NCBI GenBank assembly: GCA_020747065.1
Contig: JAGMVK010000004.1
Coordinates: 2,604,001 to 2,668,000 of the forward strand
Length of the DNA: 64,000 nt
Direction of reading: 5' to 3'
Source of the DNA: Cadophora sp. MPI-SDFR-AT-0126
Lineage: Eukaryota > Ascomycota > Leotiomycetes > Helotiales > Ploettnerulaceae
Shown: piece by piece, positions 36,367 to 46,183 of the stretch
Layout: each line of letters begins with the position of its first letter
Numbering within the stretch: position 1 is the first letter of the stretch
Notes under the pieces: generated by a model
The model's database searches: none
Seen by the model: only the letters and a program-made list of their open reading frames with translations
Told to the model about the DNA's origin: nothing
Position numbers and translations under genes: made by a program

Positions 36367-38199
36367 ATGAAGTTCAACTCAGGTATATTGGCCTTGGCTA
36401 CTTTCACTTCTTCAGTGTCCGCCCTCTCAGCAGCACAATGGAGATCTCAATCCATCTACCAAGTCATCACAGACAGGTTTGCACGGACCGATGGTTCAAC
36501 AACAGCCACATGCAATACCGGTGATGGTATTTATTGTGGAGGATCATGGCGAGGTATTATCAACAAGTTGGATTACATCCAGAACATGGGATTCACAGCT
36601 GTAAGTAAAAAATTCTACCAGGTCGAATTTACAAGTGCTGAAAATAAACTCAGATCTGGATCTCGCCTATCGTGAAGAACCTTGAGGGCAACAGTGCGGA
36701 TGGAGAATCATACCATGGGTACTGGGCCCAGGACATCTATTCGTTGAATGACCACTTTGGAACTGAACAGGATTTGCTTGATCTCTCTGCTGCACTGCAT
36801 GGGAGGGGAATGTATCTCATGGTTGATGTTGTTACCAACCATATGGGATATCTGGGCTGTGGCAATTGTGTTGACTATAGCGTCTTCAATCCCTTCAATT
36901 CAGTATGGCTGTCTCTTACCCGTCCTCTGATCCTGCTGACGTTCATCAGAAATCTTACTACCACGACTTCTGCCTCATCAACTACAACGATGTAAACAGC
37001 ATCAAAAACTGCTGGCAAGGCGACAACACCGTCTCCCTCCCAGATTTGAGGACTGAAGACTCGGCTGTCCTCAATGTGTGGAAAGCGTGGATTACAGATC
37101 TGGTGGCTAAGTATGGTATTGATGGGCTGAGATTGGACAGTGCGCAGCAGGTTGACAATGCATTCTTGGATCCATTTGAGACTGCCGGTAGGATTTCCCG
37201 TGCCACCGTTGGATGATGGAACGTGAACATGGCTGATAAAGAAGTAGCTGGCGTTTATGTTGTTGGAGAAGTCTTCAACGGCGATCCGAATTATGTCTGT
37301 CCGTACCAAAACGACGTGAGTGGGATGATGAATTATCCTGCGTAAGTCGTCCACCCTCTCGCCCTCAATCCAATTTTCAAACCCGAATCAAACTAACGTG
37401 AACAGGTATTTCTGGATAAGACAAGCCTTCGAGTCGACAAGTGGAAGCATCAGCAACCTTATCAACGGAATTAACACCATGAAATCCACCTGCTCGGACA
37501 CGACTCTGCTCGGCTCATTCATGGAGAATCACGATGTGCCCCGATTCGCGTCTGTCACTTCCGATTTCTCGCTTGCGAAGAACGCAATTGCATTTACGAT
37601 TTTGGCAGATGGTATTCCAATAAGTATGTCCTGAGCGCACCCCTTTCGTTTAAAGATCCATTCTTTCTCTTCCTTTCTCCTTCTTCTTGAACTTCGTAAA
37701 TAAGATTGTGACTTACGCTTTCCACACAGTCTACGAAGGCCAAGAACAACACTACACCGGCGGCGACGTTCCTTACAATCGCGACGCCATCTGGTACTCG
37801 GGCTACAGCACCACCTCTCCCCTTTACACCTTCATCGCCAGTCTCAACCAAATCCGCAACCGAGCCATCTTCAAAGACTCCACCTACCTCACCTACAAAG
37901 CCTATCCAATCTACTCCGATTCCACTACCATCGCTATGCGTAAAGGTTTTACTGGGTATCAAATCATCGGTGTTTTCTCCAATCTTGGCGCAGGTGGTGG
38001 GGCCTACACGTTGGCGCTGGGAAGTTCTGCGACGGGGTTCACGGCGGGAATGCAGGTTGTGGAGATTGTGGGATGTACAGTCTATACGGTGGATGGAAGT
38101 GGCAATCTACAGGTTGGGATGCAAGGGGGTTTGCCGAGGGTGTTTTATCCGTTGGCGCAGTTGAGTGGAAGTGGAGTTTGTAGCGCTGTTACTGGGTAA
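36367..38199 (+). CDS. Secreted alpha-amylase, TAKA-type GH13
   Basis: Six exons are 36367-36600, 36654-36902, 36950-37187, 37248-37341, 37406-37623 and 37730-38199. The product is 500 aa, the usual length for fungal TAKA-type enzymes. A signal peptide occupies about residues 1-20. The GH13 conserved regions are [19 protein letters not shown] (nucleophile Asp224), VVGEVFNGD (acid/base Glu248) and MENHDVPRF (Asp315). A C-terminal beta-domain runs to the end with no starch-binding domain. It hydrolyses internal alpha-1,4-glucosidic bonds in starch or glycogen outside the cell. Two residues just after the nucleophile, Lys-His in the Aspergillus enzyme, are Gln227-Gln228 here. That may change +1 subsite binding or activity. 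All introns are 47-106 nt and keep frame. Confidence 0.93.
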
Positions 38200-38715
38200 G
38201 AGGCTTACTTGGGATGATGATGATGAAGTTCGGCTGGGCTCGAAGACGTTTCTTCTGTACCCAGCCCAGAAGACCGTCGCACGTGAAAAGCGGGATCTGT
38301 TAAGCGAGTCTTTGTTGTTTCTTGGCAGCTTTCTACATAGGACAGTCTCGAAGAGGAGTGGCAACATCTGGACCGATATTCGTCAATTCTAATAAAGAAA
38401 ATTACCCTCTGGAAGTTTTTGTCAAGCTCGAGTTTTAAACAATACTTTGTATTTTCTCCCAGCAGGTGCCTCGAAGCGTTCAAAGACCACAGCTTTGTCA
38501 ATCAATAAACAAAGACAATGTTATAGCCTGTTAACCTGAACAGATGGTTAGAAAACAGTACAAATGTGCCACTCTTTCCTTGGATATAGGAAATTAGAAA
38601 CAATTCATACTCACACAAAGATCTGACAGGCCCAGTCTCCACCTCAAATCTATCTCCACCAGAAGCACACTGAGTTCTCAATATTTTCAAATCCTTATCG
38701 TTCCCAGGCAGCATC
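38200..38715. other. Intergenic, no gene seen
   Basis: This is the amylase 3' flank and the promoter of a small C2H2 gene. A GAT repeat (GATGATGATGATGAAG) lies just after the amylase stop near 38213-38227. Nothing else is supportable. Confidence 0.5.
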
Positions 38716-39357
38716 ATGTCTTACAACTCCAGCTCTAACGATTCGAGTCCTGGACAAGATTGGTCTGATAACTTCAACTCCTACGCCGGTTCAGAGTCCA
38801 CTTTTTTCGACGAGGCAACTTGGTCTCACAGCCCAAGCCCAGACTCGAACACGGAAGAGTACAATTCGAGCTCAAAGCACACCCCAAACTCCAGTACCGC
38901 TTCAACTTGCACTTCCATCTTTGACGACCAGAACTGGACTTTCTACTGGAGTGAAGATCAACTCCCCGCTGCCCGCGCCCCAATTGATCGCACTCCCGGC
39001 GCGCGCACCTGCCCCCTCTGTCAAAAAACCTTCACCAAGCAACGCGATTTCAACAGTCACGTCCGCAACGCACACACTTCCCACAACTGCCCAACCTGCG
39101 ACCGCCAGTACTCCAGCGCCCACTTCCTACAAGAGCACATTGACACTTCTCTGGATTGCAGCCCTGCTGTCCGCGCGAGCTCGGCGTGTCCGGTCTGTGG
39201 TGAGAGATTTGAGAACTGGGCGGAGAAGAATAGACATCATTGGAAGGTGCATGTTAAGCAGGATATTAGGCCGAACGATAGAATAGGCAAGGAGGAGGCG
39301 CCGATGACGGAGGAGGAGTATCAGTTGTATATGCATTATTTTGAGTTGGATAAATAA
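38716..39357 (+). CDS. Small C2H2 zinc-finger protein with the acidic C-terminal EEY motif
   Basis: This is a single exon of 213 aa. The N-terminal 90 residues are Ser/Asp/Asn-rich and disordered, with repeated DW/NW patches (GQDWSDNF, DDQNWTFYW). Three Cys/His units follow: CPLCQKTF...HVRNAH, CPTCDRQY...HIDTSLDC and CPVCGERF...HHWKVH. The C-terminus, APMTEEEYQLYMHYF, matches the tails of the C2H2 proteins at 40.1 and 45.0 kb. Nuclear and regulatory function is likely, with no known target. It opens the accessory block in which C2H2 and HET genes alternate. Confidence 0.85.
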   Translation: MSYNSSSNDSSPGQDWSDNFNSYAGSESTFFDEATWSHSPSPDSNTEEYNSSSKHTPNSSTASTCTSIFDDQNWTFYWSEDQLPAARAPIDRTPGARTCPLCQKTFTKQRDFNSHVRNAHTSHNCPTCDRQYSSAHFLQEHIDTSLDCSPAVRASSACPVCGERFENWAEKNRHHWKVHVKQDIRPNDRIGKEEAPMTEEEYQLYMHYFELDK

Positions 39358-40106
39358 GTTGAAAGGTAAGATAGCTGGTCTGAGCTGGGTGGCGTGAAGT
39401 GGAGTAGATTGGCATTACTCATTTCAGGACCGAAGAATCTAGATTTGCTTCTGGAATTTTGAAATTAAAATATGCTCCGAACTAATTGTATTGTCATCAG
39501 TCAAATTAAAGCTGCCGAAATTGTGAAAAAACAGTCTGTTTGATTATTTTATCTGTATATCTCTGGTACGATCTGATTTAAATGTTGACTTGATGACTTG
39601 ACTTTACATGAAGACGAGCCTGTCGCAGAAAGAACGATTCTGCCAGCAATTTATACATTTATCGACAGACGACCATGTCACCTCTACTTATAGGTCTCTT
39701 GCCACCACAGCAGCTTCAGACAAGAGATTGTGAACACACGGTCTGACATCTTCTGAGAAAATTGTCACGCGCTCAAGTGGTGACTGTCGGATGGCTTCGA
39801 AATTCGTTCCTTGTTCTCTCAAAGACATTGGATAAAGACGGTATTCTGATCTTAGTTCGGGCGTTTGTAGTTGTTTAATGCCCAGGTCCCTTGTCAGAGG
39901 ACAATGAATGGTATTTTGAAAGCGTAAGGAGAGCTTTCAAGACAAGGTCATTGTCCTGGAACAAGACAGAAAGCCCATGGACCCAGAAGTAAAAAGATGT
40001 AGAAGAAGAGGCTCAGATAATTATTTATATGTGATCAGTATCCCCAGGTAGATCGAAAGCTTTGGAAAGCAGTCAGTCTTTGAAAACTCACAAAGGCAGC
40101 CGGAAT
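39358..40106. other. AT-rich intergenic, no gene seen
   Basis: This stretch is AT-rich, with no ORF that has a domain. The frame of the next C2H2 gene extends back to about 40062, but only through a TTG and not an ATG. Confidence 0.5.
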
Positions 40107-41198
40107 ATGAAAGTAAACAATAAGATGGCTCCCATCTTGTGCGAGCTCTGCTATCCAAAATCCTATGATTACGCCTCGCACGAAAGTCTAGAAAAACACA
40201 TGAGAACAAAGCATCCTACTGAAAGAGTACGGAATAAACTCCAGGATCCTTCAAGATCTCATGGTACCACTTCGCAAAGAAGCATGAATTCCCACACGAG
40301 ACGTCAGGATCCTAATGGTCCGGTCCTCCCATTACAGTGTAAATACTGCGGTCCAGGTTCTTTTGTCTACGCTCACAAGTCCAGTCTCAAAAATCACATG
40401 AGGGACAAGCATTCAGAGGATCAGTTATGGTGTAAATTCTGCGGGTTCAATAACATAATCTTTCCCTCAAAAGATGCTCTGCAAGAGCACATCAAAAGCA
40501 AGCACGCTGATGAAGCACCACTGGTTTGTGATATTTGTAGAACTTCGTTTTACACCGTAAGGGGCTTTAGATACCATGTTCGTAATAAGACTTGTCTGAA
40601 CCCCAAGAGTAATTTTCAACGTTCTCTTGTTTATGATTCCTCCAGCTCAATCATACCTGAGACTGGGGTACTTCGTCCCAATGCAGCATCAGAGACAAGT
40701 GGCTTTGCATTGGACGGGGCTGGTCAAGGAGATACTGTAGATCATCAGATGACAGATATTTGGGGAATGGGTCAGATGGGGGAGAACAACCAGGCAGTGG
40801 GTCCTATGACGGACGAGGAGTATGAAACGTACATGCAGTCTCACTGGCAGCAAGATCCCGACATGTTCAATCCAATTGCCCTGGATCATAGCCACCACCT
40901 TCAGGATCTCGATATGTTTGATCAGAGCCACTTCACACAAGTTACTACGCCATCAACTGCATATACCGTGGACCAAGATCAGATGACGGCAGCGTCTACA
41001 TCTAATACAAGTACTCCGGACTCTGCTTGGAATAATTTTGATCAAAGCGTTTCCGCACAGGTTGCCATAGCGTCTGCACATGACTTTGGCTTTGACTTCG
41101 ATGCCTTGGAACAACTGGACTCGGAGGACAATCACTTGACGAAATCTTCGATGACAACACAAGAATATCAAAGTCACTTACGGTCCAAAGGACTATAG
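40107..41198 (+). CDS. C2H2 zinc-finger protein with two copies of the EEY motif
   Basis: This is a single exon of 363 aa. I take the ATG at 40107, because the longer frame has only a TTG upstream. The N-terminus holds paired Cys/His units of an uncommon form, CELCYPKSYDYASHESLEKH and CKYCGPGSFVYAHKSSLKNH. Two more follow (CKFCGFNNIIFPSKDALQEH and CDICRTSFYTVRGFRYH). Arg/Lys-rich linkers separate them. The C-terminal half is acidic and Gln/Asp/His-rich with repeated D-x-MF motifs. The motif PMTDEEYETYM occurs near residue 234 and a second version, MTTQEYQSHLRSKGL, ends the protein. This links it to the genes at 38.7 and 45.0 kb. Its function is unknown and it is probably nuclear. Confidence 0.82.
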   Translation: MKVNNKMAPILCELCYPKSYDYASHESLEKHMRTKHPTERVRNKLQDPSRSHGTTSQRSMNSHTRRQDPNGPVLPLQCKYCGPGSFVYAHKSSLKNHMRDKHSEDQLWCKFCGFNNIIFPSKDALQEHIKSKHADEAPLVCDICRTSFYTVRGFRYHVRNKTCLNPKSNFQRSLVYDSSSSIIPETGVLRPNAASETSGFALDGAGQGDTVDHQMTDIWGMGQMGENNQAVGPMTDEEYETYMQSHWQQDPDMFNPIALDHSHHLQDLDMFDQSHFTQVTTPSTAYTVDQDQMTAASTSNTSTPDSAWNNFDQSVSAQVAIASAHDFGFDFDALEQLDSEDNHLTKSSMTTQEYQSHLRSKGL

Positions 41199-42574
41199 TG
41201 CGTTACTCTTCTCTCTTCTGTTTTGTCGGTTAGGAAGATACCTCTTCCCAAAGCCTTCATCCAGCAGTGCAACATCTGATAAATCCCCTTGTTAAAGAAT
41301 GCTTTATTCTGCTTGTCTAAGTTCCAATCCTGTGTGCTAAATTGCTAATCAATTCAGTAATGTATAGACCATCTCTGCGTGGCGAAAAAGGGATAAGCAC
41401 TTTCACTTCAAGTAGATTAGACTCAGTATAAATATCGGAGGTCCCTAAAGTTTAGTATCAGCCCTATTTTGTCATTACTCTTGAATACTTCTGACCCAAC
41501 TGCCCAGAAAGCATTTTTGCGTCATTGGCGACGCGCCTAATTTACGCATATCCTTAGTTATTTCTTGGTGTAAGACTCCTCTGCCATGACCCTCGTGTCC
41601 AGCTTTTATCATTATCCACATTACAAATTGATTCATGTGAATTATGAGTTTTTCGGGACTTCTAAGAAGTCATCAACAGTCTTGTGGCGTTATGTGGTGT
41701 AAAGTCAGTAGCTACCTTCGATTAATGCCTAGAATCCGCACGATTAATTACTGCAACGGGCACAACCAGGCACAACAGGAAATTTCAATACTGCCCAAAT
41801 AAATCATTGCGTCGCCAACAGAGAAGTTCCAATTTCTACAGTCCCGTTGTCTGCAACCCGCAGCCACGTGCTACACTGTCAAAAGTTTCGACCCTGGTTG
41901 GATTTAATCAACGTTAGTGACCAGGTATAGAGACTTGATGGGTTCGATAACTGGCTCTCGAAGACCCCAGATACTCGCCGCTGTAGACAGAATAAAACTC
42001 GTGGACGATTAAGTCCTCCTGCTCGCATACTGACCTGCCTATCTCGTCGCGCCATGAAGCGCTGGATTCAGCCTGTGGGGGCTGAGTCGGACAACATATC
42101 TTCGCAGGCAGCAAGGCAGTCTTCGTTCATTCTTCACTTCTCTTGCCTGCTTTCTCGTTTGTACAGCAGAACGAAATCACAACGTTCATTATTGATCGTA
42201 TCTCGCGTACTCACGAGTTGAAAATCCTTCTTGCGCAACTTTAAGAGTGAGAGTTTGACTTCGCCATAAAATGTGGCGAGGCTGAGGATCGATCGAGGTC
42301 GCGAGGTCCTTCGCACGAGCTGAACCAAACTGAGATTTGGGGCCAACTCATCCGCCCAAAATCTGCTTAACTGACATTAATGTCGGCCCTGTGAAGCTCA
42401 CCCACAGACGGCAAGTCCCGACCCTGGCGACACCCATCCATCCTTTACCATTTTCCTCTGTTTCAACATAGCATTGTGCTTAACATTCTTGATCAATCTG
42501 CGGTTAGTGCAACTAAGAACCCATGGTCACACTAAGACAGGATTTGTCTGACATTCTCCTCCAGAAGAATAAAG
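41199..42574. other. Intergenic, no supportable gene
   Basis: This 1.4-kb gap between a C2H2 gene and the HET-ankyrin gene holds only short ORFs on both strands. No RNA gene or repeat was identified. Confidence 0.5.
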
Positions 42575-44185
42575 ATGGCCGTATACAAATACAAACCTAT
42601 CGATCTCGACAGAGCGGGTGTTCGACTCCTGCGATTACTCAAAGCAAACTTCATGGATGAGATTCAATGCGACCTTTTCGACGGATGGATTGATCAATCT
42701 GAGGATGGCATACCTTATGATGCTTTATCATATACGTGGGGAAGCACCAAAAAAGTAGCCCAGATCACGGTCAATGGCAGCATAATGCATGTCACTTCAA
42801 ATTTACATACGGCACTTCTACATCTACGTTATGAAAAGGTGGATCGAATCCTGTGGATTGACGCTATTTGTATTGACCAGAACAACATGGCAGAGCGAAG
42901 ACATCAAGTTCAACACATGAGTCGTATATACAAGGAGGCTGAACGCGTTGTTATTTGGTTAGGCGAGGGTACTCCACAGAGCGATCTTATTATGGATTCT
43001 ATAAAGCAACTACAGGAAACCAATGTCAAGGTCGAAGGTGACTGGAGGCGTTCAGCTCAACTTTGGATGAATCCGCAACATGGGATCGGAGACATGGATA
43101 CGTATCACAACAACATGATGTGGCGTGAAGGAATGGAGCTGATGTTGAAGCGACCCTGGTTTCGGAGAATCTGGATCTTGCAAGAAATTGCGAACGCTCG
43201 AGTCGCTACAATCCACTGCGGTAGAAAGTCCGTCTCTGCGCGGACTTTCGCTCAAATTCCATCCATCATTGGACTAAAAACCGACCCTCATTCTCAGGCG
43301 GTGTTGGATATAATGCCAGGGCTCTCACGCAAAGAGTCTTGGTGGGGGCAGCGGCAGGATCTTCACTTTTTGTTAGTGAGGTTTCGCGAAAGTGAAGCAA
43401 CAGACGAGCGAGACATTATCTATGCCTTGCTAGGTATATCGTCGGATGCATATCTAAGCGATATCTTGCTTCCAGATTATACGAAGTCGTTACAGCAGGC
43501 CATCCGGGACACCACATCGTTTCTACTATCCCATACAGAGCAGGACCAATCACTTTACCAGTTTCTTCACTGGACGTTACCAGAATTCTTACAGAATTTA
43601 GATTCATTGAGGAGCGCGGTTTTCAGGAGTGCATGCGAGAATGGGCGCGAGGCAATGGCTGAACTACTACTCGCGCCTGGATACGGGCTACGTTCATTTG
43701 ACAAGGAGGGTCGGACGCCATTGCACCAGGCTGCATGTAACGGGCACCATGCTATTGTACGGCTTTTACTGGAGAAGGGTTCCTCGGTGGGCATTGACGC
43801 TTTTATAGAGGATAACCATGATCAGACGCCGCTATTCCAAGCTGCCCGGAACGGACACGACTTAGTCGTAGAGCTGTTGCTCGAAAAAGGAGCTGAACAC
43901 GACGGAAAAGACAGTAGGGGCCGTACGCCGCTATCATATGCTGCTGAGCATGGCCAAGAAGCCATAGTCCAAATACTACTCAAGCAAGGGGCCAAACTCG
44001 AGTCCAAAGACCTGAAAGGCCGGACGCCGCTGCTGTGGGCAGCTTTCGGTGGGCAGGAAGCCACAGTCCGGTCGTTGCTCCAGCAAGGGGCCAAGTCCGA
44101 CTTCAAGGATAGAGAAGGCAGGGAGCTGCTGATGTGGGCAATTTCACATCAGAGGAACCCCATGATTCAGCTGTTGCTTAAGTAA
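42575..44185 (+). CDS. HET-domain protein with C-terminal ankyrin repeats
   Basis: This is a single exon of 536 aa. The HET domain runs from about residue 45 to 210 with DALSYTWGS, ILWIDAICIDQNN, RIYKEAERVVIWLGEG and RPWFRRIWILQEIA. The typical post-domain segment TDERDIIYALLGISSDA follows. From about residue 350 there are roughly five ankyrin repeats (for example GRTPLHQAACNGHHAIVRLL and GRTPLSYAAEHGQEAIVQIL). Proteins with this layout act in vegetative incompatibility and cell death, with the repeats as a likely recognition surface. The ORF stops at 44183-44185 inside a repeat (IQLLLK then stop), and decayed ankyrin sequence continues downstream. The present protein is therefore probably a truncated form of a longer ancestor. 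Whether the shortened protein works cannot be told. Confidence 0.88.
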   Translation: MAVYKYKPIDLDRAGVRLLRLLKANFMDEIQCDLFDGWIDQSEDGIPYDALSYTWGSTKKVAQITVNGSIMHVTSNLHTALLHLRYEKVDRILWIDAICIDQNNMAERRHQVQHMSRIYKEAERVVIWLGEGTPQSDLIMDSIKQLQETNVKVEGDWRRSAQLWMNPQHGIGDMDTYHNNMMWREGMELMLKRPWFRRIWILQEIANARVATIHCGRKSVSARTFAQIPSIIGLKTDPHSQAVLDIMPGLSRKESWWGQRQDLHFLLVRFRESEATDERDIIYALLGISSDAYLSDILLPDYTKSLQQAIRDTTSFLLSHTEQDQSLYQFLHWTLPEFLQNLDSLRSAVFRSACENGREAMAELLLAPGYGLRSFDKEGRTPLHQAACNGHHAIVRLLLEKGSSVGIDAFIEDNHDQTPLFQAARNGHDLVVELLLEKGAEHDGKDSRGRTPLSYAAEHGQEAIVQILLKQGAKLESKDLKGRTPLLWAAFGGQEATVRSLLQQGAKSDFKDREGRELLMWAISHQRNPMIQLLLK

Positions 44186-44502
44186 GAGGCAGAACTCAAG
44201 TCCTGAAATAACGAATACCAGATACAGTTGTGGTGAGCAATTTCTTCGGATAGGCACTAAGTTACAATCCAGCTACTGTTTGAGAAGAAACAAAGTTTGA
44301 GTTTAGGGACAACGAAGGCCGAACGCCGCCGTCTTGAGCAGCTTCGAGTGGGCATGAAGCCATAGTCTAACTGCTGCCCGCCATGGGCTAAGTCGCCGAT
44401 ATGAAAGACAAAAACGATCGGATGCCGCTGTCTTGGGCTATTGAGAACAGGCAAATCGAGGTCGTCAAGATACTACTCGGGAAGTGGCCCGATGCTGTGT
44501 AG
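44186..44502 (+). pseudogene. Decayed ankyrin-repeat tail of the HET-ankyrin gene
   Basis: Directly after the stop, the same frame reads through TGA 44204, TGA 44234 and TAA 44258. It then shifts by one register near 44296, where ankyrin consensus resumes (RDNEGRTPPS, then stop at 44335, then AASSGHEAIV, then stop at 44368, stop at 44389). The region ends with a clean repeat, RMPLSWAIENRQIEVVKILL, stopping at 44500-44502. Several stops sit where intact repeats have Trp (TGG) or Gln (CAA). The simplest changes are therefore G to A or C to T, the RIP type. At least two more repeats were once encoded. Confidence 0.8.
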
Positions 44503-45035
44503 TGAGAGACGTTAGTTTCTTTTTTTCCATTATCCATATAGTATTCTGCGTTCACATAAGAGAAGTCATTGTTTTGAAAATACATACTATCATGTGAATT
44601 TGGATGTTCATGAGCGTGAGGACTTTGAGGTAACCTCAGCTCAGAGGGGTTCTATGCCATCCTTTGGCACACAATTTTTTCAATATCTAGTCCACGTAAT
44701 GAGGACAAAGCTCTTGTGTCTCATAAAAATTAGAGAGACCTATGATTAGTGCATGCCATATGATCGTTGTTCATGAACAGTTGAGACACTAAGAAAGACA
44801 CAAAGGCATTGTTATCTTGAAATTTTGTTAAACGAAAAGCCTAGATAAGGTAAACAGTTCTATGACAATGCATCTGTTTATTTGAACCAGTCGCTTTGCA
44901 CTTCGGTAGGTCTTGAAAGGAGGACAAAGTTCAGTTGCCTCGCACTCTGAATTGCGCACAAGAGTATCAAGGCGCCTGTTTTTAAGACAACATCGGAACT
45001 TTGACACAGCCAACAAGCCTTCCAATCGCAGAAAG
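44503..45035. other. Intergenic, no gene seen
   Basis: AT-rich spacer. The C2H2 frame downstream is open from 44913 but has no ATG before 45036. Confidence 0.5.
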
Positions 45036-45443
45036 ATGTCTCAGTCTATCCTCATCTTCAACCAAGATGTTGTCAAATCAAAAAAAGTTTTTCCCTGCAC
45101 TCTCTGTCCGGACTCTTATCCTTACTCATCCCAAAAAAGTCTGGAATGGCACAAAACCCTGAAGCACTCGGGGGCTAAGCTCATTTGCCTGAACTGTAAT
45201 GCATCGCTGGCTAGTCAGGGTAATCTCACAAGGCATATCAAGAATGGGGTATGTGTCAAGAAGAAGAGTGGTGCAGTTGACAATGTAGGACATAAATCGA
45301 TAGCACCAGCGAAAGTGACTGAGGGTACTGAACAGCCCTCCTTTACCCAACAAAGCGATGAGTCGGAGGTATCTAGCCAAGATTCCGAGGCGCCTCTGAC
45401 AGATGACGAATATCAGATGTACCTGCGGCTCATTGGGTTGTGA
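45036..45443 (+). CDS. Short C2H2 zinc-finger protein with the C-terminal EEY-like motif
   Basis: This is a single exon of 135 aa from the ATG at 45036. Upstream codons in frame lack an ATG, and MSQSILIFNQ is a plausible start. The first finger, CTLCPDSYPYSSQKSLEWHKTLKH, resembles those of the 40.1-kb protein. The second unit, CLNCNASLASQGNLTRHIKNGVC, ends in Cys and not in the second His. A Ser/Gln/Glu-rich linker leads to the tail APLTDDEYQMYLRLIGL, matching the shared tail of the 38.7- and 40.1-kb proteins. At half their size it looks like a minimal version of the family. Its function is unknown. Confidence 0.78.
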   Translation: MSQSILIFNQDVVKSKKVFPCTLCPDSYPYSSQKSLEWHKTLKHSGAKLICLNCNASLASQGNLTRHIKNGVCVKKKSGAVDNVGHKSIAPAKVTEGTEQPSFTQQSDESEVSSQDSEAPLTDDEYQMYLRLIGL

Positions 45444-46183
45444 AGCAGTAAATTCGCAGCCGGTGTTGCTCTTACTCGTGCGTACGAATGACACCGTCAG
45501 ATTTTGTACTGATACAAATAACCCCCTTTCAATTTCAACAATGTAGCCCAAATTCAAAAGTTCTTAGCTCGATGTCATTTTTTGTTCAAGTCACGTATAT
45601 CTATTGATGCTGAAACAAACCTGTTTGTAATTCTGACTTGCTCAGCCGGGATCGCGAACCAGTACTCTTCCCGGAATTGGTGTCTACTCGCCGAAGCTTA
45701 CAGCGGTTGGCCCCCGGAACATGATCGCCGCAATCCACGCAAATTAGCGAATGCTTCTTTGTTTACTTCTGAGTAAAGCATTTTTCCAGCTAGGCGATAG
45801 AAATTGCTCGAATTGAAATGATTGTGTTATATATAGATTTAAATAATACTCATCAAACGTATTCAAGAATTAAGCTTAAAACAGCTGCGTTGCGGAAAGA
45901 GGGTTCATTACACCTACATCACATGAGCAATTCTCTGAAAGTTTGGCATACTGATAGCGATTGGATACTACTAAATTGTTGTCTCGAATATTCAGCCTTG
46001 CCCTTGCGTAGGCTGGAAAGAAACAAGTTAGAGTTCCTTAGCTTACTGTTGTAAGCAACCTATCAAGCCGTGCCACATGCGGCTCAGCCTCATTTCACAA
46101 ATCCTGCTTTCCTAACTCCATTGTTGCCTTTGGATCATCGAAATCACTCTTGAGTTGGTCTATCGCAGTCCAGACCAATTAAT
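45444..46183. other. Intergenic, no gene seen
   Basis: Spacer between a C2H2 gene and a HET gene, AT-rich near 45820-45900. No supportable ORF. Confidence 0.5.

Noticed and set aside
40062..40106. N-terminal extension of the 40.1-kb C2H2 protein
   Set aside because: The extended frame begins at a TTG. The first ATG is at 40107.
44913..45035. N-terminal extension of the 45.0-kb C2H2 protein
   Set aside because: Begins with TTG. The ATG at 45036 is the first usable start.
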